Shown piece after piece: positions 11,261 through 22,700 of a stretch of 64,000 nucleotides of DNA. The DNA is from Dryas octopetala (Eukaryota > Streptophyta > Magnoliopsida > Rosales > Rosaceae). How positions within the stretch are numbered: position 1 is the stretch's first letter; each line of letters starts with the position of its first letter. The stretch spans positions 32,660,698-32,724,697 of the forward strand of contig OY992833.1 of assembly GCA_963921425.1 (NCBI GenBank), in the 5' to 3' direction. The notes below the pieces were generated by a model. The model saw nothing but the letters and a program-made list of their open reading frames with translations. It ran no database searches and had not been told where the DNA came from. The position numbers were made by a program, and so were the translations under genes.

Positions 11261-12500
11261 TTACCTATGAGCTGTGTGAGGCATTGGATATGTCATGGGG
11301 GCCATGTTCATTGGTGCACCAGGAACAACTGATCCAGGTACAGGGGCTCTCACACCATATGCCATGTGTGAAGGGGCAGCGAGATTCACTGGTGTGCCAA
11401 CAGCTGAGACAAGGGGTCCTCCAATGGGTTGTCCTATAGATGGTGCACCATACATGCCAACCCCTGGGGGGCCAGCAGGAGATTGCTTGGTTGATTTTCC
11501 AGAGGAACCTACTGCAGAACCATTTGCTTGACCCGTGATTGGCCCTTGGGCTGCTGGAATCTCTCCATTGTTGACACTGGTGATATCATGAATACTTGAT
11601 CGTCTTCTATCCTTGTTCATGGAATTCAAACGTATGAAGTACTTCTGTGCATGGCTTGCCACTTGTGTAGGTGTTCTCGTTACCACATAATTCCGCGATA
11701 TACTTCGCCAGTCGCCTTTTCCATATTTTTCCAAACCAAGAAGAAATTTCCTGTCAAGAAACAAAAAATTTAGAAATCATTCTCAAGCACAACAGATATC
11801 ACTACCCAAAAAAAAAAACCTTATAAAAGGTCAATATTGATATCTTGGAAGTCCAGTATCCCCTTGTTTCGAAACTTTAATGCAAAGGTTAATAACCAAT
11901 ATCAACATTTAATTTCTGGCTCCCAAGTACATGAAATAATATCAACTATTAAGGCATAGCTGCAATAAAATTGTGACGCTTAATGTGGCTTTATCAAAGT
12001 GATAAAGCAAAATTGGTACTTGGCTGCACCTGCAATGTTCATTATTTTTATAAATCCCTCAGAAGAAAAGAGTCAGAAGACATTGGAAGGTTGGTCTAAG
12101 ATGGCAGTATCTAGGATGTGATAAGAGAAACCTGTTGGAAATAACCACACTACCTAAGATAAACCAGAGAAATGGAACACCATTGGAACAATTTAATCTT
12201 GGGAATTGGAAAAGCTTGAGATCGTATATGTTAGATGGACGCACCCAGGTGATTCCTCTTGTGAGCCTCCATATAGGATCTCAAGCTTTTCTAATTCAAG
12301 CTTGAGATCGTTTCTTTGGTGACTTCCTCAATATTTAACCTATTAAGAGAACCCAGGTGACAACAAAAGATGAACCCTACCAGAATGCCTCCTTAAAAAA
12401 GTGACAAAAATGATTTTACAAACATTAGTAATAAACAGAAATTAAATTTGATGAAATGTATAAGTCAAGCACACAGTTTGAGAGTTCATTGAGAAGGAGG

Positions 12501-12544
<44 letters not shown>

Positions 12545-14989
12545 ATGGCTGAGACCTGATAACAAGAATTGAATCATACCATATACGGCTCAGGGACCAG
12601 GGGATAAGTCTGAAAACATGATCAGCTGATTTTTATTATATATATAAGAAATAACTTTATATGATTTTGGAGTTCCCACAATCCTCGCCATCCTTCTCAA
12701 CTAAAGTGCCACCTCTATAAGTATTATTACACAGATCATCAAACTCACTATTTCATACCTTTCAGTTGGCATTAGTTACACAGTAGTATAACTGGAAATT
12801 CCCAAGAAAATTTTCACCATAGAACCTGATTCCTATTCTAAAAGAACAATCCTTAGAAACACATTTTCGCCATGGGAATATGGGATAGTTGATTGGACCT
12901 TACTAGTTGTTTCCTGGCGGTAGGATAGAGCCATTTCATTAATCATACAGATCCCTGGGCCCATGATCATCACCACTTTAAGTAACAATAGTCTCATAAT
13001 ATCTGTATCCTGTGTGAGTCTAATTTATCCTTTGTGAACTCTTTCCTATTGAAATGGTATGTTCATAGATAAGTAAAATGGGGGATTGGCACCAAAGCGT
13101 GACAGAGTGCTTGGACCACATTCTAAGAGAAAATTGCCATTATAAAATTAATCAACTTCCAGCAACTCTACCCTAACCTTTCCCCTAGCACTACCGAAAG
13201 TATATTGTGCACTTTTTGTATGAGCAACACGGCCTAATCTAAAAACACAAAGAAAACAAAAGATCCCTTTCACTTTTTTCATATGCTTCTTTTTTATCTC
13301 GTCTTTTCTCATATGCTTCAAGTATGTATTTGGAAATAGAACTGTTAGGGAAGAGGATAATAAAAACACTCGACCAGAAAAAGGATCTAAAGCCAATATA
13401 TCATGCCCTCATCATCTTATGGTGATTTTCTACTGTGGAAATACATCCAATTCTGAGGAAAGGAGTAGAAAAATACAATCTCCCATCCTAAAGCCAGCCA
13501 GAGTGAGGCAAATGATAACTACATTTGACACCTAGTTCTATAAGTCCATAAATTGGACCAAGTGTTCTATAAGTCCATAAATAAAACATTTTTCTTTACG
13601 ATAATCATTACTTACTATTTAGATCTAATTCTACAGATCACATATTCCTGCTAAAAAATTACCAGCCAATCACAATTTGAGTCAAGCAAGAGTTGCAGTT
13701 CCCTGTCACTTCATCCCAGTGCCAAATTGTGAACCGCCAGTTTCCTAATATTCAGCCCAATGCAGTAGTGCAATAGCTGAGGCAAGGCATATACCAAAAT
13801 CATTATATTAGGATACAGGCAGTCCATCCGAGAACACCAAATCCCAAAGAAACCCAGATATAAAATAAACTAAAAGGCTCTAATTTCAGACAACCAATTC
13901 TAGAGGTTGCACTATACCAAGTCGTGTTTGAGATAGTTCATATTACCATGTTGATATTATTTACAATTTTTTTCTTTCTCATGTAAGTTTTCATGTTTCT
14001 AGATTTAAAAACTAGTATATAGTGGTAATCCTGGAGATAAATATATCCATAAAACATCAATAGCTACTGACATAGAAAATAACACCAAAACTCTCTTAAA
14101 ACCAAACCATACATCAAAATAAAAAGAGTAGAATGAGAACAGTCAACTACCATGCTAGACATGTGTTTAAAAATGAAAATTCCATGGTTTGTTCACTTAT
14201 GCCATTATCATTCAAGAATATAGCGCAACAGTATAACCTATGAGCTTGATAACCTATGCTATTATCCTTCAATACTGAATTATTGAAACATACCATGGTT
14301 ATAGTAGAAATACTTTGGTTATGGAAGTTGTGCAAAATATAGAGCTTGATACAGTTTAACCAACTATCATCACCATAAAAGTGCAACTTCAGAAAAATTA
14401 TTAATGGACAAGCAAACTTAAGATCATAAAGCAGCACAGGGACAAAACTCCTGTTTAAAATGTAAGAAGTGATCTCAAAGGCATTTCTACTATTAGCTAT
14501 AAAAGCAAAAGACACAGATTGGAAAGAGCAACCAATCTTTAGCTTGATTTAGATACTTCCAAAAATGCCATCTATGATTAGGGAAAGAAAATAATATATT
14601 CACCTGTGTTCATCTTCTGTCCAAGCAATCCCCTTACGGCGTTCCTGATCTGTCCTTGAAGCCTTACTTCCATGATTAGGTTCACCGCTGTAGTGTCCAG
14701 TACGTTCACCCTTCTTACTGGTTCCCTCATCACTGGCATGGCTTGTGGAACCCTCTGAATAAGAATTGTAGCAAGGGAGTGGCACACAACCAGCTTCGAT
14801 CTGGCTTATATCATCAACTAAGAGTTCATAATGATGTTGTATCTCCTCTAGGGTTTTCCCTGGTACATCAGCTGCAATTTTCTCCCACCGATCTGAAGAA
14901 CCCTCGGGATAAGTTGCCAGGGCAATCTCAAATGCCTTGTCCTGCTCTCGACTCCACAAGGAGCTACTACCCGCTTCATCCATAGTCAT
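11261..14989 (-). CDS. SRM1: SRM1-like MYB transcription factor ([17 protein letters not shown] type)
   Basis: Two exons (14604-14989 and 11261-11750) with a 2.85-kb intron join at a split Arg codon (AG|G) to give 291 aa. Residues about 10-60 are a SANT/MYB repeat ([18 protein letters not shown]...[13 protein letters not shown]). A second MYB repeat spans the junction: [48 protein letters not shown] defines the single-repeat plant MYB class that binds I-box/TATCCA elements. The C-terminus is Gly/Pro/Ala/Met-rich and ends MPHTAHR, like Arabidopsis SRM1 (At5g08520), a salt- and ABA-linked nuclear regulator. Two near starts exist (14989 and 14983). An AG directly before the first ATG (ATATAG|ATG on the minus strand) suggests a 5' UTR intron. 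Confidence 0.92.
11751..14603 (-). other. Long intron of the SRM1-like gene
   Basis: 2853-bp intron with consensus borders. It holds a (GA)n microsatellite at about 12500-12541 and AT-rich sequence. The minus-strand ORFs within it (12059-12244, 13148-13396, 14147-14515) have no recognisable composition and I do not treat them as genes. Confidence 0.75.
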
Positions 14990-16212
14990 CTATATCCAAA
15001 ATATTACCCACAGGAAGAAGAGAAAAATGAATATAGCAAACTGCTTTGCAATTTACGCTACACCATTCTAAAAAGTATCAATTTTTTATTGGATCTAAAT
15101 TATCTCAATAAGTCAATAGTGGGTACCAGTAACAACTTCTTTGAGGGTGGGCTAAATTATGGGAAGCAGAGTGTCAGACGAGTCATACCATAGAGGTAAG
15201 CAAGAGCAAAAACAAACAGACCCACAAAACGCCCACGAAGCTAAACCAGATACCACGTCCAATAAAAAATCACACTCAGTGAAGTATGAGAAGATTTCAA
15301 TGGTGATTTGCCCCACAATTTAAGAATTGGACTCTTCTGTATTGCTGACCTATTGATGAACGAAAAGGCACAGAGTTTAGTTAGACCATGAGAAATATCT
15401 GCAAACCATAATATCAAAGATGCAATAAATGACAGTTTAAGAAATGAAAAAGAATTCATTGCAATTGTAAATTCGGTAGAATGGTAACAAGGGTTTTACA
15501 TTGTGATACATGAAAGAGACCATGGAGACTATGGAGTAATCAAACAAAGAAGAAAAACCCAGAAGTCTTTAATGGACAAGAATAGCAATCATACTGCCAT
15601 TTTCAATTCTAACAAAACAAAATCCCAGTTATCAGCAAGCCCACTGATATGAACAGTTGACAGCACCGGCCCACAAAGAGTTATCCTTCTACTCCAACCC
15701 ACTGTTTTGAAACTCAATTTTACAGTTTCTACTGCAGCCTCCTTATCCTTTACTTTCTGCTTCTATTTAAGCAGACAGTAAAACCACCATAAACTACATC
15801 CCATTGCCCAGCCGAGGCAAAGTAAAAACAATTTAACTTTCAACCATAAGACCCATGACCTTTTGGCTCTCCAACTTTTTTTTTTTCTTATCAAAAGAGG
15901 AAAAAAAAAAAAAAAAAAATCAACCATAGGGTACATGAGTACGCAAGAGAATAGATGCCCCAAATCGAAGCCTACACTATATTTGGAGAACCCATCAAAA
16001 AGTTCCCACCTTTATGCTCAGTGAACAAAACCCACGTAGAATGGTAAAACCCAGTAACCAGAGAGAGAAATTGCCTAAAACACTATCAAATTCTGACAGT
16101 TTAGCCAACAAGCAAAGATTTACTTCCAGAACCAGTGCAAGATTGTATTAACAAGAAAGTAAAAAGCCAACCTTGAGTGTGCAAGACCTTGCTTAACCTC
16201 CTCTCTCTTTTG

Positions 16213-16279
16213 TGCAATAAGAGTATTTTACCAAAAGTAAAAATTGACAGTTCAGTATTTAGTATTTACTCTTATTGCA
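16213..16279. repeat. Small hairpin with 13-bp perfect arms
   Basis: TGCAATAAGAGTA (16213-16225) and its exact complement TACTCTTATTGCA (16267-16279) enclose 41 bases. It could be a tiny MITE remnant or a chance hairpin. I could not identify a target duplication. Confidence 0.4.
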
Positions 16280-16989
16280 TATTTTACAGCAATTTTACAA
16301 AATACACACAATAAAACAGAATTAGAAGCCTTTTGTTTTTGGGTCAGAACTCAGAAGACGGAATTAGAAGCCTAATAAAAACAAATTGGGAGCATTCAGA
16401 ATTTAGATAAACCCAAAAGAAAACCAAGTCTGGTGAGGAAATGTCCCAAAAGAGCATGAGAATTACAAGGGCACTCAAAGAAATTATGGATGATGTTGAT
16501 GGGTCATCCTGAAATATCCACAAAGGAGGTGCAGGGCTGGATGGGTCAGTCGGTCCCATCCCCAACAACCACTTGCACATACAAGGACAGCTGGGATTGA
16601 AAAAGGCTCATCCAATATGATCCCAAGTTCCCAACTTGCTATACACTGGAATCTACAATCCTACCTATTAATATCTGACAGATAAAACCATCGAGACGGA
16701 GAGAGAGAAATTGGGTTTTCTTTCTTTTCTATTCTTTGTATCCAAACAAACAAAACCAGTATTATATGTCGGGATATAAGATAACTATGTGCAGTTGCAG
16801 AGCAAAACAAACATAACAATTGAAAAAAGACTAACATGGGTGTATCTGAATTGAAAGTTGAAACCATCACCTTTCTCTTTTTTTCTGTTGCACAGAGGAA
16901 ACGATGCAACATTTGAATCTTTTGCTGGCCTTGTTTTCTGAGACTTTCAGTTGTGAGACTGTTGCACAAAAAAGAGTCAAAGAGGCTGT

Positions 16990-17690
16990 CAATATACAAA
17001 TCGGAGACACACCTCCTACTAATTTTGGGTCCTACACTGTTATTATATTATCATTAAAATTCTTTATCCTAATTGGAATTTTTTTATGTTACGGTGTTAC
17101 AAAAAGTAAGTTACCAAATTTCCTGTCCTCTAGTAAAAAAAATTCATGTTGCGCATCTGAGTTTCTTGTTTTGGGATAAATTCCCAATAGTGACTTAGTG
17201 ACTAGGATTAGGATAATGAATTAGAATTAAGATATATTTTTTTTATTCATGAATTAAGATATGTTTAGAGTTCAATTTTCTGATGTAATTAAAAAAAAAA
17301 GTTACCTCATATATTATTTACAATCACATCCTTCTTTTTTTTAAGAGAAATTAGCAATCTATATAAAGATTGGAGACATATGGCTCTTTACTAATTGGAC
17401 ACTGGGCCCTACACTATTATATTATACACCTTATCATATCATTAAAAAATTTTATCCGGATTTTTCTTTTTGGAAGTTACTAAATTCCTGCCTTTTACTT
17501 GTAGATTTCATCAGCAATCATGTAAGTTTCCTTGATGGCAAAAAATCATCCAAGTTTTTCTTTTTGTATATACTGGCAATCACATACCTTTTTTATTTTA
17601 TAGGGAAATGTATCCTATATAAAGAGAGCTCTTAGTAATTTTGGGTGCTGCAATATCATAATAATCTCTATACTGAATGTGCAAGTTGCA
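16990..17690. repeat. Three degenerate direct repeats
   Basis: Related blocks begin near 16990, 17349 and 17600. Each contains a version of CTATATAAAGA/GGAGACA, then CTACTAATT, then GGGTCCTACA.TATTATATTA and TCATTAAA. They are in the same orientation, each about 100-170 bp, and strongly diverged. They may be ends of an old rolling-circle or other element family. I see no coding capacity. Confidence 0.4.
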
Positions 17691-17836
17691 ATTCCTGAAA
17701 GTGAACCGATAACGATTTGGCACATGTTACAAACTTGAAAGTTCACGAGCTATTGCAATTTGCTGAGCAAGCACATGTACATGATTTCGCTTCACAGTTC
17801 AGGACTGAATGTGGCCCGTTTCTCTCAATTTGCAAT

Positions 17837-17940
17837 TGATTATTGCGGCTAAAAGCAAAAGACACCTTTTTTTTGGTGATTATTGCGGCTAAAAGCAAAA
17901 GACACCTTTTTTTTTTTTGGCCACTTAAGCAAAAGACACC
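17837..17940. mobile_element. Nested short oligo-T insertions with 30-bp and 14-bp flanking repeats
   Basis: A 30-bp sequence (17837-17866) is repeated exactly at 17877-17906, separated by T8GG. The last 14 bases of it (AAGCAAAAGACACC) appear a third time at 17927-17940, after a 20-bp insert T12-GGCCACTT at 17907-17926. This reads as two insertion events with target duplication at the same spot, or one insertion followed by a duplication. Confidence 0.5.
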
Positions 17941-18090
17941 TTTGAATGCTTGCTTTTGTGGTCAGTTTTAGACACCACTGGTTTCAAGTTTTCAACTTTT
18001 GTATAAATCATCTTCTTTCAAATATTTTTCTAAAAAATGGTTGTACATTTTCTAAATCCATTTTTAACCGGTACTTGTTTTTTTAGCATA

Positions 18091-18450
18091 GATTTTACTT
18101 TTTGTCCCTATAATTTTGGTACAATTTTATTTTTATATTTATAGTTTTAATTGTTCTGATTTTGGTGTATTTTACAACCGTAGCAATTAAAGAACATGTT
18201 AGCATTTTTATCAATTAATCGTTAAATCATTCTTGAATTGCTTATGATTTGTAAGGTACATAATCATAATTACAAGTCTATAAAACCAAAAACCTAACAA
18301 ATTGGATGATTTAATTAACAAAGATGCTTAGGTGTCCTTAAATTGTAACAGTTTGTAAAATACAAAATAAAAATAAAAATAATTAAAACTATAGAGGCAA
18401 AAATAACACTTTGTCTAAACTACAAGTCTACAAGGATCAAAAGAAAATTT
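18091..18450. mobile_element. Foldback MITE, about 360 bp, diverged arms
   Basis: The left arm (ATTTTACTTTTTGTCCCTAT, then TATAGTTTTAATT, then GTATTTTACA) is matched in reverse complement by the right arm (TTGTAAAATAC, AATTAAAACTATAG, GGATCAAAAGAAAATT). Arms are about 90-100 bp with many mismatches, so it is an old copy. It carries no gene. The TSD is not clear. Confidence 0.5.
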
Positions 18451-19777
18451 GACCTTTTCTTTTAATCAAAATTGGGTGCTGTTTTCAGTTGCCGGTGTTC
18501 TTTGACTTTGAGTCCGACTCAGCTTCTAAATTGCTAACTTAGCATTTGAAAAAAATATGAAAATTTTTAGTTCTTTTTTTGCTAAGATAATTTCTTAGTT
18601 CATAAAATGCCCTTCAACTATATTAGTTATTAACCAAGTACTGGAATCTATTATCTATAAATCCAAAAGAATAAAAAAAAAACTGATGTGGCATGTCATG
18701 AACTTTTTGTTCACAGCCAAAAAAGCACCTATTGATGTGAATTCACATGTATGTAAATTTTTCTTTTAGGGCATTGCATGCATCACGTATGTAGTTTGAA
18801 CACGCTACACAAGACAAGATGTTATTTTAGGATTTTGTATGCGACTTCCTCACAACAACAACAATAATAACAAAAACGGCGACGTGACATGTTAATATGC
18901 TGTCATTGTTTGCATCATGGCCAACACACGACCAATATCTGCTTGGGTTACTCATATATGAATGAATATGATATGGAAACCGTCAAGATTTTGGGAATTG
19001 ATTCAAACCCAGTCCGATTCCATAAGCCAAATAATTTTGGCCCATAGATGAGCAACTGGATCGGGTCTATTAGGCCATGCCAGCTAGCCTATTTAATGAA
19101 ACGGGAAAGGCCCATAAAGTTCTACGATTTCTTCAACTCACAAGCATCTCCAACCCTACTTTAAATCTCTTCCAAATTTCAGCTTAGTATTGGAAAGCCC
19201 TTTTCCAAATTTAACTTTTTCTGCGAACTTACTCTCATATTAGAAGAAAATATAGAAAAATGGTTAGATATGATCTAATACCGCTAGAATTACAGACTTT
19301 GTTTAGTTAAAGGTTAGAATAGAAATTAGAAATATATAGATATAAAATACGAAGAGAGAGAGAGAGAGAGAGTGACTTATAGTTTCTCACTCAAGATTAA
19401 AACAATTTAGCAGGCAGAAAACTTCTAATGGTTTAACTACAAGATGACAAATTACATCCCAAATTTACAGGCCCAAAAATTGAGAGCCAGTTTGCTGCTG
19501 CATTACACCTAACATTACATCTAGTTTATCACATTATTACAATATACCTAACATTACACCAGACGAATTGAAGTTACATAACAGATGGCGGCTTCTTTTG
19601 TGCAAAACCGAAACAAACAAAAGAATATCATTACAAATCAATTAATAAGTTGGAGAAAGTGCAAATGCAATTCCTGTTGGCACGAAATGCCATAGTGATA
19701 ACATGGACGCCAACCACCAAAAGGAAAACATTTACACAAATAAATCTTCATAATCTTCTCTTGTTCTTCTGTATAAT

Positions 19778-22700
19778 TTACACTCCAGACGAAGATGTCC
19801 GGTTTATCCTCTGTGCGCCCAATTTTGGGGCAGCAGGTTTAGCTCCTCGGCCTTTTCCAGCTGCTAAGGGCTTTGCCTTGGTAGTAGGTTGGGGAGCAGC
19901 AATGGCAGCCCAGGGATCATCATCGTCAACTGCTGCACTTGTTTTCAAATTCAAAGGTTTTGATGTTGTTTTTGGTGCTGGAGCAGCAATGGAGCCCCAT
20001 AAATCATCATCTTCATCTTTGATGGCCTTGGTTGTGTTTTTTGGTCGCAAACTCGTTGCTATAAAATATGACAAAATTTTCCAATTAATTAACATGACAA
20101 ATGTATAACTAAAATTTCCAATTGATTAACATAAAAAATAATACCTTGTTTTGGCTGCGTAGCAGGTTGCAAGACTGGCCGCTTTTGAGCTGCTTGAATG
20201 CTTGCAAGAGCTGGAGATGGTTTAGGCTCTTCAAGGGGTTCAATATCATCCCACCCATCCTTGTCACTTTCATGCTCTTCATGAATTCCATTTTCAAGTT
20301 CTCCCCAGCCATCATTAGATGTAGGGGACTCGGGTACATGTTGATCAGCGAAATCTGTTGTCGAACTTACATGGGCAGGTGCTGTGGTTGGAGTATCCAT
20401 TACTGGGATTGAAAGAGAATAACAATATAAGAGACTGAATGTGGAAGAAACCAATCAACTAAATGTAGGGTAGAAGTGGAAATATGGAATGTGTCATAGC
20501 CCAGTCATCTTTTTATACAAAGAAATAGTTCCACATCTCTCCTGTACTCGGGGAAGGAACAAAATAGATGTGGAGAGCCCCCCACCCAAACTAATTAGGG
20601 GAAGATGTATGCTTTTCAAAATAAACTCTTAAAACATTAAATTTATAATAGCACTGAAAAAAAAAACACAAACTATAAAACTACAATAAGATTGATATCG
20701 TCAGTCAAGGTATGTCTGTGATATACCAAATGTCGAAGGGGCTGGAATATGCAAAAAGAAAACAAAAAAAAACAGTCCACAGAATTTCTAATAAGCTAAG
20801 CACATTTATAGAAACCTAGTTATGAAGACGTGTACCTGAGCTTGCATTAGAAGTTGTCTTAGTAAGAGACGGGCTGGTATTCACATGAGCAAGTGGAGCT
20901 TGTTCAGAAGGTTTACCCTTGAGCGTCAAGGAGCTCATTGCCCATCTGCATGATCAGAATATTAGAGTTTTAATGTAGAAGTTGACAAATGACAATAAAA
21001 TCATGCAACAATATATAGATATAGCTACATCGAGGCACTACTCAATTGCATCCCATCAAAGTGGCAGAAATGAAGTTGACAGAAGAAAAATTACTAATTT
21101 AGATATTCTAATTCCAATATGCTCAAAAGTCCTAATCAACTCACCCTAGTAAACTAGCATTTCCTGGTATTGATGATATTCCGATACCTGCAGCCCCAGC
21201 TGTATCTCCTGAATTTGTCTACAAAGGACCACAAAAATAAATAAATAAACGAAATTTACACACATTATTCAGGACAGAGATCTAAAATTTCCTCTGAACC
21301 TTATTCTGCTATGTATACATACTATATTTGTCTTTTGCAAAGAATTTTTATTCACAGATACAAACAAGCACAATGGCAACTGCACAAAAGAATAGTGTAC
21401 TATGTGATGCAACTATGATGGACCACCACAAAAAGAGTGTAGCAAGGTCAACTTCACACAACACGTGTTGCTTCATAGATGACATGTGAACAGAAACATG
21501 GGAACTGATTCATGAGATGACTGAGAAATTCATATACACCAGGTATTCCCACAAGTGCTTCTTCTTTTCTCTCTCTCTCTCTTCCCCCCCCCCCCACTTT
21601 TCCTTCCTCTCAAAAATAAAAAGCCTTTATACTTCGACACACCCCAGAAAAAATTGCTTCTAATATACCCTACATGCAGATACGAAAAACAGAAAATGCT
21701 TTTGAACCAAACACATCAAGAATTCTAACACACCTTCTCATAGGATTGCTTCACTATTTGCAGAAACTGATCAACAGCTTGAAATGCCTTTGATCGTACA
21801 TCACTGTTCCAAAGAAAAAAAAGAAAAAAAAGGTACGCCACCAATGCAGAAAGAAGCAAAACGTTAAAAATGAAGTAACATTCACACGATAATGTCTGCT
21901 ACAAGGATTCCCATTAATAATGTATGACAGATACACCAAACATGATCTCAAAATTTCTTTTCCCCCTTACAGCCTTAGTGACGATTTTCCCATACACTTT
22001 CTTTCCAACAAAGAAACCACTTGAAGTAAACATCCTTCATTATGCACATATAGAAAGCATGTTATACACCAAAGATAATCTCAAATTTTATTTTCCCCCT
22101 TACAGCCTTATTGATGATTCCCATACACTTTATTCCCAACAAAGAAACCACTTGAATGTTCAGCATCCTTCGTTACACATATATAGAGATCAGTAATGCT
22201 AAGGTTACCAACTATTATCCTAATGTGACACATGACATGACAGTTTCTTGTTATAAATAAATGAGGTATAGAATGGGCTCAGATATGAACAAATGAAATA
22301 CTGCCACATCAGTTAGGACCTAAAATGTTGGGATAATAGTTTGTATCTCTAGTATCACTCTATTGAAATATAAGGTGATGACAATGTACAATAGTTTGTA
22401 TCTAAAATGTATAATAGTTTGTATCTCTAGCATACTTACTTGTCAGGATCAATGGTAAGAACAACAATATTTGGGAGAATTCGAGTTGCAATCTCAGCGA
22501 TGTCATAATAAGAACTGGTGGCACATAAAGCCATAATACCTGCCAGAATACAAATAGATTTGAAGAGTTGACCCATGTCAAAAACTGAAGAAAAGGAAAA
22601 ACTTAAAACACATAATTCCAAAGCCAAACTATTATTCAAAAAAGAACCAGGTAAAAAAATAGACATGGATAAATAGAAATTCGGATACCTGCTCCTCGGG

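Larger units (their letters stand above)
14990..19777. other. Repeat-rich region upstream of the MYB gene and downstream of the SCY1-like gene
   Basis: No protein gene is supported over 4.8 kb. The proximal part (14990 to about 16250) probably holds the 5' UTR and 5' intron of the SRM1-like gene, including an A20 run at 15899. Beyond it lie a small hairpin (16213-16279), three degenerate repeat copies (16990-17690), a nested oligo-T insertion (17837-17940), a foldback MITE (18091-18450) and a (GA)n run at 19353-19372. The ORF at 16904-17179 crosses the repeat blocks and is not a gene. Confidence 0.6.

Noticed and set aside
16904-17179. 91-codon ORF
   Set aside because: It runs across degenerate repeat copies and has no recognisable motif or exon partner.
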